A DNA stretch of 64,000 nucleotides, from contig CAVUOZ010000010.1 of assembly GCA_963743325.1 (NCBI GenBank), forward strand, positions 124,001 to 188,000. The letters run 5' to 3'. The stretch comes from DATFVA01 sp963743325. GTDB lineage: Bacteria > Bacteroidota > Ignavibacteria > Ignavibacteriales > Ignavibacteriaceae. The notes beneath the pieces are model-generated. The model was not told where the DNA came from. It saw only the letters and a list, made by a program, of their open reading frames with translations, and ran no database searches. This document shows, piece by piece, positions 28,263-36,704 of the stretch; within the stretch, counting starts at the first letter, position 1, and each line of letters opens with the position of its first letter. The translations under genes were made by a program, and so were the position numbers.

Positions 28263-29171
28263 TCACTCTTCCAGTTTCACATCTTTTTTGGGAAATAAAA
28301 CTCTGGCAAGAATTGTATTTTTATCTTTATCCATTGGTACAATTGTGTAATTGTGTCTTCCTGAAGGAACCTGGATGAAAAATTCATTTGCTTTACCCGG
28401 GACAAGCTTTAAGTTTGTTTTATAAGCGGTAACCTCAGAATAAGTACTGCTTAATAAATATGTATGAATAATTTTACCATTCTCTTTCAACTGAATTCTG
28501 TAATCAATTCTGCCTTTCATATCATAATGGTTTTCAAACCGTGTTAAAAGCCTGAGGGTAGTTGGTCCATTGATTTTAATTTTCAATGGTTTCTTCTCCG
28601 AAAACCTGTAATAATGGATGACATTCTCTCTGGTAACAAGGTCAACGGGTTCATTAGGCGGAACAGGGGAAAGCAGCACCCAGTTTACTTTTTTCTCTTT
28701 TGTTTTCTTAAATAAGTACCTGGCAACAACGGATGCGTTTCCTTTCCCGGAATTAAATTCCAGTGTATGTTCTCCCGGGCCAAGTTCAATTTCTAATATC
28801 TTCGTTTTTCCTGGGCTGCCTGGTGAATTGCCTACTAATTTATCTTTATTCGATTTTTGAACGTCACTGTAATCTGCCTTTTGTAGTTCTCCGCCGTCGA
28901 TTTTATAATTTAACGAATATAATTTATCTGTATTTTCCGGGTTAATAATTATCCTCGTTAATACCTGCAAGGTTCCCGGCCCTTTAACAAGTAAAACGGA
29001 TGGATCTTTTTGCTGCAGCCTGTAATAGGTCTTTTGGTTCCCCGATTCAATAACAACCAGGGTATTTTTTGAATTTAATGGTTTGAGTGCTTTGGTTTGT
29101 GATAATACAACACCTGTATAACCAGTGATCAGTAAGAGAAGACTCAATAAAGTAAGTTTAATCATTTTCAT
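28263..29171 (-). CDS. Exported protein with two internal repeats, pgs-locus linked
   Basis: 302 residues with a signal peptide (MIKLTLLSLLLLITGYTGVV). Two homologous halves: KTYYRLQQKDPSVLLVKGPG then LQVLTRI at about 48-75, and IHYYRFSEKKPLKIKINGPT then LRLLTRF at about 185-212. Each half ends with a GxHxY/L segment and ARxLF (GEHTLEF...VARYLF; GRHNYTI...LARVLF). I do not recognise the family. It starts 2 nt after the PgsW-like gene, so it is almost certainly co-translated with the polymerase genes and may act in the periplasm on the growing polyglutamate. Confidence 0.75.
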   Translation of the reverse strand: MKMIKLTLLSLLLLITGYTGVVLSQTKALKPLNSKNTLVVIESGNQKTYYRLQQKDPSVLLVKGPGTLQVLTRIIINPENTDKLYSLNYKIDGGELQKADYSDVQKSNKDKLVGNSPGSPGKTKILEIELGPGEHTLEFNSGKGNASVVARYLFKKTKEKKVNWVLLSPVPPNEPVDLVTRENVIHYYRFSEKKPLKIKINGPTTLRLLTRFENHYDMKGRIDYRIQLKENGKIIHTYLLSSTYSEVTAYKTNLKLVPGKANEFFIQVPSGRHNYTIVPMDKDKNTILARVLFPKKDVKLEE

Positions 29172-29173
29172 TA

Positions 29174-30328
29174 TTAAAGCTCAGTTAATTCGTGCTGTTT
29201 GTAGTCTAAATTCTCAGGCTGGTTCATATTAGGGATAATTTCAGTGCCAAGTTTATGTCTTTTTTTCTCGAGGATTAAAACCACCGTAATAAAAGCGATA
29301 AGCACGGCAGCTACAAAAATTGTCAAAGTTATGTTATAACGCTGCTGTATAAAGATTTCTCCTTCGCCTGGAAGAGGCAGCGGGGCAGGGCTTACCGGCA
29401 ATCCATATATTGCGGCAAGCTGGTTTATATTCAGCAAATGAATAAAAGGGATACTTTCCTCAGACATTCTTATGAGTACACCCTTAATAGGAAAATTCTT
29501 CATTAACAGTGGAGGTGAAAAACCACCCGGAATGAACTGGTAGTTTTCTATTGAGCCTATACTTGCAATCCCTCCGCCTACATTAATAAACAATTTTATC
29601 GGGCCGTCGCTCTGGCTCTTATATATTTTTAATCTTTTCTCAATACTATTTTCGAGATATTCCTCGTTTATCAATTCGATTCCGTTTCTTTGAACACAGG
29701 AAAGAATAAGGTTTCTGCCTTCAGGACTCAGGCCTCTGCCGCGATCCAGTCCGCCCCCGAATGAGGCAGCTATGGATTTATTTCTAAATACTTTAGTATC
29801 GTACAAATCTTTTTCCATATCCAGCCAGGTATAATACGGATCATTTGCACCCCAATTTGAGGCCCCGACCGAAGTGATTATAATAGGTTTGAGCTTCAAG
29901 GTCTGGAGTGCAGCATGAACAGCAATATTCAATCCCGGAAACGAACCTGTAAAAGAGACAGCTACTGCATCTCCTTCTTTCAGATCAGCCTCTTTTAACA
30001 TATCAACTACTACAGCTGCAAAATTAGGATTGAGAGAAGTAAGTTTGGCTTCTATATAACCACGGTCTGTCGTAATAGGAGTTATGTCCTGTCCGATTAA
30101 TGCAGTCCTGTTCGGATCATTTACTGCATCAATAAAAACCCCCTTCTGAAGCCGCTGTTCCTTCAAAACATCAGCCGCTTTTTTTGCAAGAACGGATGCT
30201 TCAAGTTTTTGGTTATACCATTCACGTTTAACATTCACTTTACCATTTTCAATCAGGAGTAATCCGGCTAATGATAAAAGCGATAATAAACTCAAAACCA
30301 GTATTGAGCCAGCACTAAAATTTTTCAA
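29174..30328 (-). CDS. pgsW: Poly-gamma-glutamate system protein (PgsW / TIGR04332-like)
   Basis: 384 residues. A transmembrane helix at each end (residues ~8-26 and ~335-353, the latter ITLTIFVAAVLIAFITVVLI) encloses a large extracytoplasmic domain with GQDITPITTDRGYIEAKL, AVSFTGSFPGLNIAVHAAL, IITSVGASNWGANDP and FINVGGGIASIGS. This architecture matches the 'poly-gamma-glutamate system protein' family that accompanies PgsBC in Gram-negative genomes. The biochemical role is unproven. It lies 18 nt after pgsC and 2 nt before the next gene. Confidence 0.8.
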   Translation of the reverse strand: MKNFSAGSILVLSLLSLLSLAGLLLIENGKVNVKREWYNQKLEASVLAKKAADVLKEQRLQKGVFIDAVNDPNRTALIGQDITPITTDRGYIEAKLTSLNPNFAAVVVDMLKEADLKEGDAVAVSFTGSFPGLNIAVHAALQTLKLKPIIITSVGASNWGANDPYYTWLDMEKDLYDTKVFRNKSIAASFGGGLDRGRGLSPEGRNLILSCVQRNGIELINEEYLENSIEKRLKIYKSQSDGPIKLFINVGGGIASIGSIENYQFIPGGFSPPLLMKNFPIKGVLIRMSEESIPFIHLLNINQLAAIYGLPVSPAPLPLPGEGEIFIQQRYNITLTIFVAAVLIAFITVVLILEKKRHKLGTEIIPNMNQPENLDYKQHELTEL

Positions 30329-30346
30329 TTTTATTCTTATTTATTC

Positions 30347-30799
30347 TTATGCAGGGAATAATTTCCCGTTAAAAATTATTATGACGATTAACCTTACAAG
30401 TACCGAAGTAATAAAAAGCACGCTTAATGTTTTAAATATACCCTGTTTACCAAACCAGTGAGCTATCAGGCCGGGCACAACCCAGCCTACTGCCTGCAGC
30501 TGTACCAGATTTCCTGCTACATCAAGTGAAAGATACTGGCGGGAAACATTTGCCAGGAGGCATCCTACAAGCAGACACAAAACCATTTGTCTTCTCCCGT
30601 AGAGAAATGCATAATTTCCGATTAATTTTATAATAATGAAGGTTGAAAAGCTCACAAGGATAATTCCGGCCAGTCTGTCAGGCTGGGATAAGTGCAAAGC
30701 AATGTAACCGGGTACGACGATGCCTCCCGCGGCGAGACCAAAAACCTCATAAGAAAACAGGCTGAAAATTAATCCTAGTGTTATAGCAAGTTCAACCAT
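30347..30799 (-). CDS. pgsC: PgsC/CapC, membrane subunit of the poly-gamma-glutamate synthase
   Basis: 150 residues from the ATG at 30799, chosen over 30820 because AAGGAG lies about 9 nt upstream and this gives the ~149-residue length of Bacillus PgsC. Five or so hydrophobic segments; conserved GLAAGGIVVPGYIAL, KLIGNYAFLYGRRQMVLC and GWVVPGLIAHW. PgsC forms the membrane complex with PgsB that makes and passes poly-gamma-glutamate. The start overlaps the end of pgsB by 8 nt. Confidence 0.92.
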   Translation of the reverse strand: MVELAITLGLIFSLFSYEVFGLAAGGIVVPGYIALHLSQPDRLAGIILVSFSTFIIIKLIGNYAFLYGRRQMVLCLLVGCLLANVSRQYLSLDVAGNLVQLQAVGWVVPGLIAHWFGKQGIFKTLSVLFITSVLVRLIVIIIFNGKLFPA

Positions 30800-31979
30800 G
30801 AATAAAACTCCTTTGTTCAAATAACTCTGCGAGAGGTGCTCCCATACCGCCCATATTCCCTATTCCAATCACGGTGGATTCAGTTTCTGTGTATGAAACA
30901 ATAGCATCAAAAGCATTCTGCGGATCAATCCATCCAAGATTAATTATTTTACTTCTGCTGACACCGCTTGCCGCACAAAGGTTTTCAACCATATCAGTAG
31001 ACTGACCGATCAGAATCAGGTAATCCAGAATACCGCTTAAGTTCTCCCCGGTCATCGAAGATAATTGCCTTGCCCTGTCTAACCGATCATGTCTTGTATT
31101 TATTAAAATTATTTTTGTACCCCGGAATTTGTGCTCATTTATTAAATTATTCACTATCATCATCGTCGACTGAGGATCATTTGCCGCAAATGCATTATAA
31201 AAATTCACTTTTTTTCCATTCAGCATTAAGCTGTGAACATTAAGAACACCGGCATCGGGAATGGCGTTGTACATCCCTTTGAGCGCTGTTTCTTTATCGA
31301 TTCCCAGATGTTCACAAACTGCTACTGAGAGGGCAACATTCTCCTTATGCTCCAGATATCTGAAGCCGCTCATTTCCTTGTCCGAAATCATTTCTGTGTC
31401 AGCCAGGTGCATAATGGTTTTCTTTTTATCGGCCAATTCTTTAAGCAAAGGAAACATTGTTTTTTCGGAGGTAAAACAATGCTGTCCGGCTGGAATAGTT
31501 TTACCTAAAACCGAAGCTATTTCAGGCAGGGAATACCCCATAATATCCACGTGATCAAGGCGGACATTTGTAATAATTCCAACCGTCGCATGAATCATCT
31601 TTTTCTCTGTTATATCCTGATATTGAGACTGAAGTGCCATGCATTCTACTACAAGAGCCCTGGCTTTTCTCTCAGCTGCTAATTTGATTACTGAGAGCTG
31701 CTCAATGATATTGGCTCCGGTTTTCCTGTATATCATAGTTTCAGTTCCGTCATCAAGAATGAGCCTGGGGTATGTTCCGGTAACTTTAGTAATTGTCTTA
31801 ATTCCTGCCTCAGACAGTGCCGCGCCGATAAGCCGGGTGACACTGGATTTGCCCCTGGTGCCGTTCACATGTATTCTAATGGGAATAGAATAAATCCTTT
31901 TCTGGTGAAGAAAATATTCTGTCGTTCCATAAACAGTGGCAAGCATAAATAAAATTAATAAGACAAAAAAAACATACAT
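30792..31979 (-). CDS. pgsB: PgsB/CapB, ATP-dependent poly-gamma-glutamate synthase ligase subunit
   Basis: 395 residues. An N-terminal membrane helix (VFFVLLILFMLATVYG) precedes a Mur-ligase-like domain: P-loop VNGTRGKSSVTRLI, VVECMALQSQYQ, GIITNVRLDHVDIMGYSL, NAFAANDPQST and LINTRHDRLDRA. The enzyme activates gamma-carboxyls with ATP and joins glutamates through gamma bonds. It leads a minus-strand run of eight genes to 23667 with gaps of at most about 40 nt. The usual third subunit PgsA/CapA, a metallophosphatase-like protein, is not in the window. Confidence 0.93.
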   Translation of the reverse strand: MYVFFVLLILFMLATVYGTTEYFLHQKRIYSIPIRIHVNGTRGKSSVTRLIGAALSEAGIKTITKVTGTYPRLILDDGTETMIYRKTGANIIEQLSVIKLAAERKARALVVECMALQSQYQDITEKKMIHATVGIITNVRLDHVDIMGYSLPEIASVLGKTIPAGQHCFTSEKTMFPLLKELADKKKTIMHLADTEMISDKEMSGFRYLEHKENVALSVAVCEHLGIDKETALKGMYNAIPDAGVLNVHSLMLNGKKVNFYNAFAANDPQSTMMIVNNLINEHKFRGTKIILINTRHDRLDRARQLSSMTGENLSGILDYLILIGQSTDMVENLCAASGVSRSKIINLGWIDPQNAFDAIVSYTETESTVIGIGNMGGMGAPLAELFEQRSFIHG

Positions 31980-32076
31980 TGTTTTATTGCCTTATGAATT
32001 GCGGATATATAAAAATATATCCGCTGATAATAATTCCCCTGCAATATTCTCCCTGCATAAATCTGTAATGAATCTC

Positions 32077-35000
32077 CTACTTAATAAATAACATTTTTTT
32101 CACTTGTGTAAATTTCCCTGTGGAAAGTCTATAGAAATACACACCTGAACTTACTTTTATTCCGTGATCATTAGACCCGTCCCACACTTTTTCATATCTG
32201 CCTGCTGACTGGTAGTCATCGTAAAGTACTTTTATCAGCTGACCATCTACCCGATAGATTTTTAAAGAAATAAAGCCCGCTTCAGGGAGCGTATACCTTA
32301 TATGAGTCTCCGGGTTAAAAGGATTGGGATAATTCTGTTCAAGTGTATATTTATCGGGTAACAGGTTCTTAGCTGCTTCTTCACCTTTAACAGACACAAT
32401 AAGCGGAGTATCCGTAGTGAATTTAATTGCGAAATTATTCTGCAGCTGGGAAGCAGTAACATCATAAATATCATCAAAAAGATAATCCAATCCTACATCT
32501 TCGGTATTATTTTCTATTCCAACGGTACAGCTACCGGGTTCCTCCACTACTTTGTACTGTACGATGATTTCACCATCTCCTGTTGTTGTGGAATAAAACT
32601 GAGGATCGAGTAAGATTATCTGGAAGGTTTCCTGATCTGTGTAATCAGAGACATGCCCTACCTTGTCCCAGGCGATTATAAACCTATGATTGGCCGCATC
32701 AGTATAATAAAATAGTCTGCCTGTTTCACCGGCATCAGTAGAAAATAGATCATCCCAGAACGCAGCTACCATATTGTTGATATCATCGGGATTAGGCAGA
32801 ATAAGATTTTCTGAATTGGTTTGAGTTCCGCTTCCAAATGCAATCCAGCCGTCACTGCTGATCCTGAGCTGGGTAAAATCATTTCCATAATATTTAAATG
32901 TGAATGGAAGGTTAACTGTCTGTGTAAAATTGCTTGAGTTTGGAGCGGGGGGACGGCTGATTTGTGTTCCTATAGCGGTTATATCAACCCAGTCAAACTG
33001 AGGCGACTGTCTCCATAGAGTATCATCAACTGAATATGCATAATATCCATACTGATCAGGACCGGTTGGGTCAAAGTGAGAAGGCTGTGCAACCGGGATA
33101 ATAAATGTATTAGATGCTGAGTAAGGGTACAACCCGTTTTGAGTTGTAAGTTTAATTGTATACATGGCTTCATACTGCAGCGGACAATTCTCACTAACCC
33201 TAACAACAAAATGATCTGATAAGTTAATCCCTGAACTATCGGGCATTAGAGTACCAAAACTGCCGATAGAATCCAGGATAGTTATATATTGATCTGTACA
33301 GCTTAATATTCCTCTGATTTCAGGAGCAATATCGTCTCCATTGTTCTCTATCTTCAAAGATACTTTTACAGTTTCGCCGGGATCCATTCTATAATTATTG
33401 AGGATGTTTCCGGAATCATCCACCTGGAACTCCAGATAATTTAACTGGCATCCATGAACCGGCTGCATGGAATAATAATTCCAGGATGAAGTCTGGCTTT
33501 CGACATGCAGAGTGAAAGGAATGGTATAACCAATGGGACAATCGGAATGAACATAAAACTGAAAGGGGGAACCTTCGACGGAGTCTCCTACCGCTATGTT
33601 ACCGAAATCAATCGGACCGGGAGTTACAACGTCTACAAAGTCAACTGTATCCGGAACAGATAGAGTTGCTGTTACACTATAAGAGGTTGTGTTTCCCCAA
33701 TTCTTTAGAGTAAATGCAATTGTACAATTTTCATTCGGATTTATCAGCCCGTCGCTGTTTCCATCAAGATCTATAATTTCAGGATTTGTGAGAGGTGCAA
33801 TATTTTCCACAGCAGGTATTGTCTGAATTGTTGCTTCAAACGGATAAATTACAGTACCGGTAATGGTAAGTGCAAGCTGGCAAATGGATTCAACATTAAC
33901 ATCCAGCAGGGCAACACCATTAAAATCCGTATAAACGACAGAGTTAAAATTAGCACCGGAAATACAGACACGTGCACCGCCAAGGGGCATGCCGTTGGGA
34001 GTTGTTACACTAACCTGGACCTGACTGTATCCAATTGGAATAGTATCAGGGAATGATACATTCACCGGTCTCGGTACGTTTTTCCAGATGTGGATACTTG
34101 GATCCCCAAGTGCACAGTATATTTTGTAATGATATTCAACATAAGGGTCTGTCCCGCCGAAAACATTATACATATTCAGCTTGCCACGCACTAATGCTTC
34201 ACCTGGTGAATTAATTCCTTCCTGGAACATGCCAATATAAATACCTTTATCGATCTCATTGTTATAATTTGTATGAGTATTTGAGGTAGGGCCTAAGAAA
34301 GCACACGCCCCGCGCGGAGCAGTGGGAGTTCCCAATTGGATCCATTCTTCACCAAAACTTTCTCCGCCATTAAACCCTGCAACGCCGCATCCGATACTTG
34401 TAACGAAGGTTAATTTTTGTCCGTTATTAAGTCCTGCAACATCTGAAGTACTGAAATAATAGCAGTTAGCATGCCAGCCATCAGTCCATCCTTCACCTCT
34501 GTAGTTCAAGTAGCTAATTCCATTATTTATAGTTGCGATGACGTCTGATAAATCCATAGTGCATCCGCTGCCGGACCAGGTTCCGTCGCTCATCAAAGTA
34601 TCCACCGTAAAATTACCGTATTGTGTCATTTCATTTGCTGCAAACCTCTTGGTTTCTACCTGAGACATATACTCATTATTTGAACATACAGTGGCCTGTT
34701 TAAACCAGGTCTCATCATCGGTAAAAGGGTGTCTTTCGTAATTCAAGAATTTATTTACCATTACCTGCAGCTCGTAGTCGTTCTGGTTAGTGAATCTGCC
34801 GATAAATAATTCAGGGAAATAATCATTGCCTTCGAGCTCAACAAAATAATCTTCATTCACAAAATTCCAGCCATCCAGCGTAACAAATTTAACGGGTGCA
34901 ATACCCTGATCGCCGATTATTAAAACGTGGGTGGGAGGGACTACCCAGTTTTCATATGCAAACTGAATATGATTTTTTATAATCGTAGGATCATTTTGAT

Positions 35001-35847
35001 TAGCCCCGATATCACTGAATTTTGTGATATGAATCTGGGTTCCGGTTTTCGTTTTCCAGTCGGCATAAGGGAGGAAAGTATTGACAAATGCATCGGGCAT
35101 TATACACAGCATCAATTCTGTTCCCAATTCACGTCCATTATAATCCCTCTGGAGTACTTGCTCGTAATTAAAAATAAAGCTCCTGTATAGTTTTCCGAAT
35201 GTCGGAGCAATAGGGTGGTGAGGAGTAGTAAAGGTATTTAATCCAATTCCTGGCAAATATTTAACCCTTACAGTAATGGAAGAAACAACTTCCAATTCAT
35301 GCCTTGCCGGAGAGTACCTAATGGGATAAACTGAAACTCTGGCTATCCGGAAATCTCTGAAAATGGCGGGGTCTTCAACCCGTGCAGCCGATGACGGAAA
35401 CAGGTTTTCAGAACTATAATATTGAACATTTTCTATGTAAGGTGTCTCAGGTTTTCCTTCCATCCAGCTTTCCCTGGAAGGGGGTACATTTATATCCCTG
35501 AATTTTTGTACAGGTCCTGTTTCAAGAACCTCTACTTCAACTGTTCCATTGTCGGGAATAGCCAGCACCTTTGCAATATACGGCAATTCAGGGCTACCGC
35601 TTTCCGAAACAATCGCCTCATCGCCAATACTTATACTCTGGTAGACTTTACCTTCAGCAGAAATATTTTTAATAAATAATCCCGGAAGGTTTATTTTTAA
35701 TATTGTCTCAGAAGGAGTATCGATTATAAGCTGAACATCAGCTTTTGAGCCAGGCAAGGAAACGTTATCCAGCGTCACCCACTGTGCATTACAGATGTAA
35801 CTAACTGAAAAAACTAATAGAACGAAAATGTAAAAACTTTTTCCCAT
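32077..35847 (-). CDS. C25 (gingipain-like) cysteine peptidase with T9SS sorting domain
   Basis: 1256 residues. Signal peptide (FYIFVLLVFSVSYICNAQ), then a propeptide-like N-terminal domain (GSPELPYIAKVLAIP), then the caspase-fold peptidase: LMLCIMPDAF, THVLIIGDQG, PELFIGRFT, and the region holding the likely catalytic cysteine, FVTSIGCGVAGFNGGESFGE. In the His-loop the usual GHG reads GEG (YLNYRGEGWTDGWH); the His six residues further on may substitute. Several Ig/CARDB-like beta domains follow, then a T9SS tail (NYPNPFNPETHIRY, SSGVYFYRL, final KKMLFIK). Exported across the outer membrane and probably surface-bound. It may mature other T9SS cargo or degrade peptides; both are inference. Confidence 0.9.
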   Translation of the reverse strand: MGKSFYIFVLLVFSVSYICNAQWVTLDNVSLPGSKADVQLIIDTPSETILKINLPGLFIKNISAEGKVYQSISIGDEAIVSESGSPELPYIAKVLAIPDNGTVEVEVLETGPVQKFRDINVPPSRESWMEGKPETPYIENVQYYSSENLFPSSAARVEDPAIFRDFRIARVSVYPIRYSPARHELEVVSSITVRVKYLPGIGLNTFTTPHHPIAPTFGKLYRSFIFNYEQVLQRDYNGRELGTELMLCIMPDAFVNTFLPYADWKTKTGTQIHITKFSDIGANQNDPTIIKNHIQFAYENWVVPPTHVLIIGDQGIAPVKFVTLDGWNFVNEDYFVELEGNDYFPELFIGRFTNQNDYELQVMVNKFLNYERHPFTDDETWFKQATVCSNNEYMSQVETKRFAANEMTQYGNFTVDTLMSDGTWSGSGCTMDLSDVIATINNGISYLNYRGEGWTDGWHANCYYFSTSDVAGLNNGQKLTFVTSIGCGVAGFNGGESFGEEWIQLGTPTAPRGACAFLGPTSNTHTNYNNEIDKGIYIGMFQEGINSPGEALVRGKLNMYNVFGGTDPYVEYHYKIYCALGDPSIHIWKNVPRPVNVSFPDTIPIGYSQVQVSVTTPNGMPLGGARVCISGANFNSVVYTDFNGVALLDVNVESICQLALTITGTVIYPFEATIQTIPAVENIAPLTNPEIIDLDGNSDGLINPNENCTIAFTLKNWGNTTSYSVTATLSVPDTVDFVDVVTPGPIDFGNIAVGDSVEGSPFQFYVHSDCPIGYTIPFTLHVESQTSSWNYYSMQPVHGCQLNYLEFQVDDSGNILNNYRMDPGETVKVSLKIENNGDDIAPEIRGILSCTDQYITILDSIGSFGTLMPDSSGINLSDHFVVRVSENCPLQYEAMYTIKLTTQNGLYPYSASNTFIIPVAQPSHFDPTGPDQYGYYAYSVDDTLWRQSPQFDWVDITAIGTQISRPPAPNSSNFTQTVNLPFTFKYYGNDFTQLRISSDGWIAFGSGTQTNSENLILPNPDDINNMVAAFWDDLFSTDAGETGRLFYYTDAANHRFIIAWDKVGHVSDYTDQETFQIILLDPQFYSTTTGDGEIIVQYKVVEEPGSCTVGIENNTEDVGLDYLFDDIYDVTASQLQNNFAIKFTTDTPLIVSVKGEEAAKNLLPDKYTLEQNYPNPFNPETHIRYTLPEAGFISLKIYRVDGQLIKVLYDDYQSAGRYEKVWDGSNDHGIKVSSGVYFYRLSTGKFTQVKKMLFIK

Positions 35848-36096
35848 CTCTTCTCTCCCCAGAAAAAACCTGGAATTAATGGCAGGTAAATTTAATTAGT
35901 GTTTAAATATGCAACAATTTTTAAAAGAACTTATGAAAAATAAGGTAAAAATTGACCACTCACAACAATAATTTTAAGCTTTCCGCGGGAAAAAATCGTG
36001 AGGATAAAATAATCTGTGCTGAAGGTTTTCTATTTGACCTGTGTAAATTCGGCGATATTCAAGGAATATAAAATGTAGACAAAGTAACCCATTTAG

Positions 36097-36185
36097 CGGA
36101 GAGGCCGGGATTCGAACCCGGGATACCCTGTTAAGAGTATGACGGTTTAGCAAACCGTTGGTTTCAGCCACTCACCCACCTCTCC
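36097..36185 (-). tRNA. tRNA-Ser (anticodon GCU)
   Basis: Read on the minus strand, the 89-nt gene has acceptor arms GGAGAGG / CCTCTCC, a D-arm GTGAGTGGCTGAAACC, an anticodon stem-loop GGTTTGCTAAACC with GCT at the anticodon, a long variable arm (as expected for Ser) and the T-loop GGGTTCGAATCCC. The discriminator is G and no CCA is encoded. It decodes AGC/AGU. Confidence 0.95.
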
Positions 36186-36667
36186 ATAGCCGAAATATAT
36201 TATGCAATTTTTGGTCACAAAGATAATATTTTAATCAATAATTAAAAATTAGAATAATTGTCCATAATGCCGGAAAAGACAGAATAAAAATTCTTTGTAT
36301 ATTATAATAAGTAATTTCTCTCTACTCTGAGAGGGCAAGAGTTGACTCATAGTCATTATTCCTTCCATTTAAGCATTCTCCTTTTAATGAGAAGCTTAAA
36401 TTTCTTCTATTTTTACTGACATCTTTAATAAGTAAAAAGTCAATAGGTAAAAACTATCCTTGCCATTTCATTCCCTGAAAATCAATTATTTGGATGGTTT
36501 CTTGTCGTTTTCTTAAACAATAAATTCGCTACTTAAATATCTATGCGGCTATGGCTAACCATACCTCTTTTGGGACTTGCCTTTAGCAGGGTTATTCTGA
36601 TGTAATCAGAACCATTCCAGATATATTATAGGCATGCGTGTTGTTACCCAATCATTTCTAGCAGTCA
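36186..36667. other. 482-bp stretch between tRNA-Ser and the IS110 transposase
   Basis: No protein gene. From left to right it holds the diverged copy of the repeated leader element (36321-36404), a near-perfect hairpin ATTTAAGCATTCTC / GAGAAGCTTAAAT (36367-36401, one bulged A), and the IS110 end with several short stems (36540-36660). Confidence 0.55.
36321..36404 (+). promoter_or_regulatory. Diverged third copy of the repeated leader element
   Basis: TCTACTCTGAGAGGGCAAGAGTTGA agrees with the start of the 40205 element at 19 of 25 positions (counted by hand), and the end GAAGCTTAAATTT matches the 40205 end GAAGCTTAAAATTT. The middle is diverged. It points on the plus strand toward the IS110 element and a T9SS remnant. 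Confidence 0.45.
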
Positions 36668-36704
36668 TTAGAGACTAGTCAGTCGGAGGGGGCTTACAAC
36701 ACGC
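36540..36704 (-). ncRNA. Candidate bridge/seek RNA at the transposase-distal end of the IS110 element
   Basis: On the minus strand, past the transposase stop, several stems can be drawn: GCGTGTTGT (36636-36644) pairs with ACAACACGC (36696-36704) across the stop codon; GGTTCTGAT-tac-ATCAGAA-t-AACC; and CCATA/TATGG around 36550-36566. IS110-group elements are known to carry a guide RNA in a non-coding end: upstream of the gene in the IS110 subgroup, downstream in IS1111. Structure supports the downstream side, but 37694-37760 was not excluded. Confidence 0.35.

Noticed and set aside
35974..36171. 65-codon open frame across the tRNA-Ser gene
   Set aside because: It is the translation of the tRNA gene itself.
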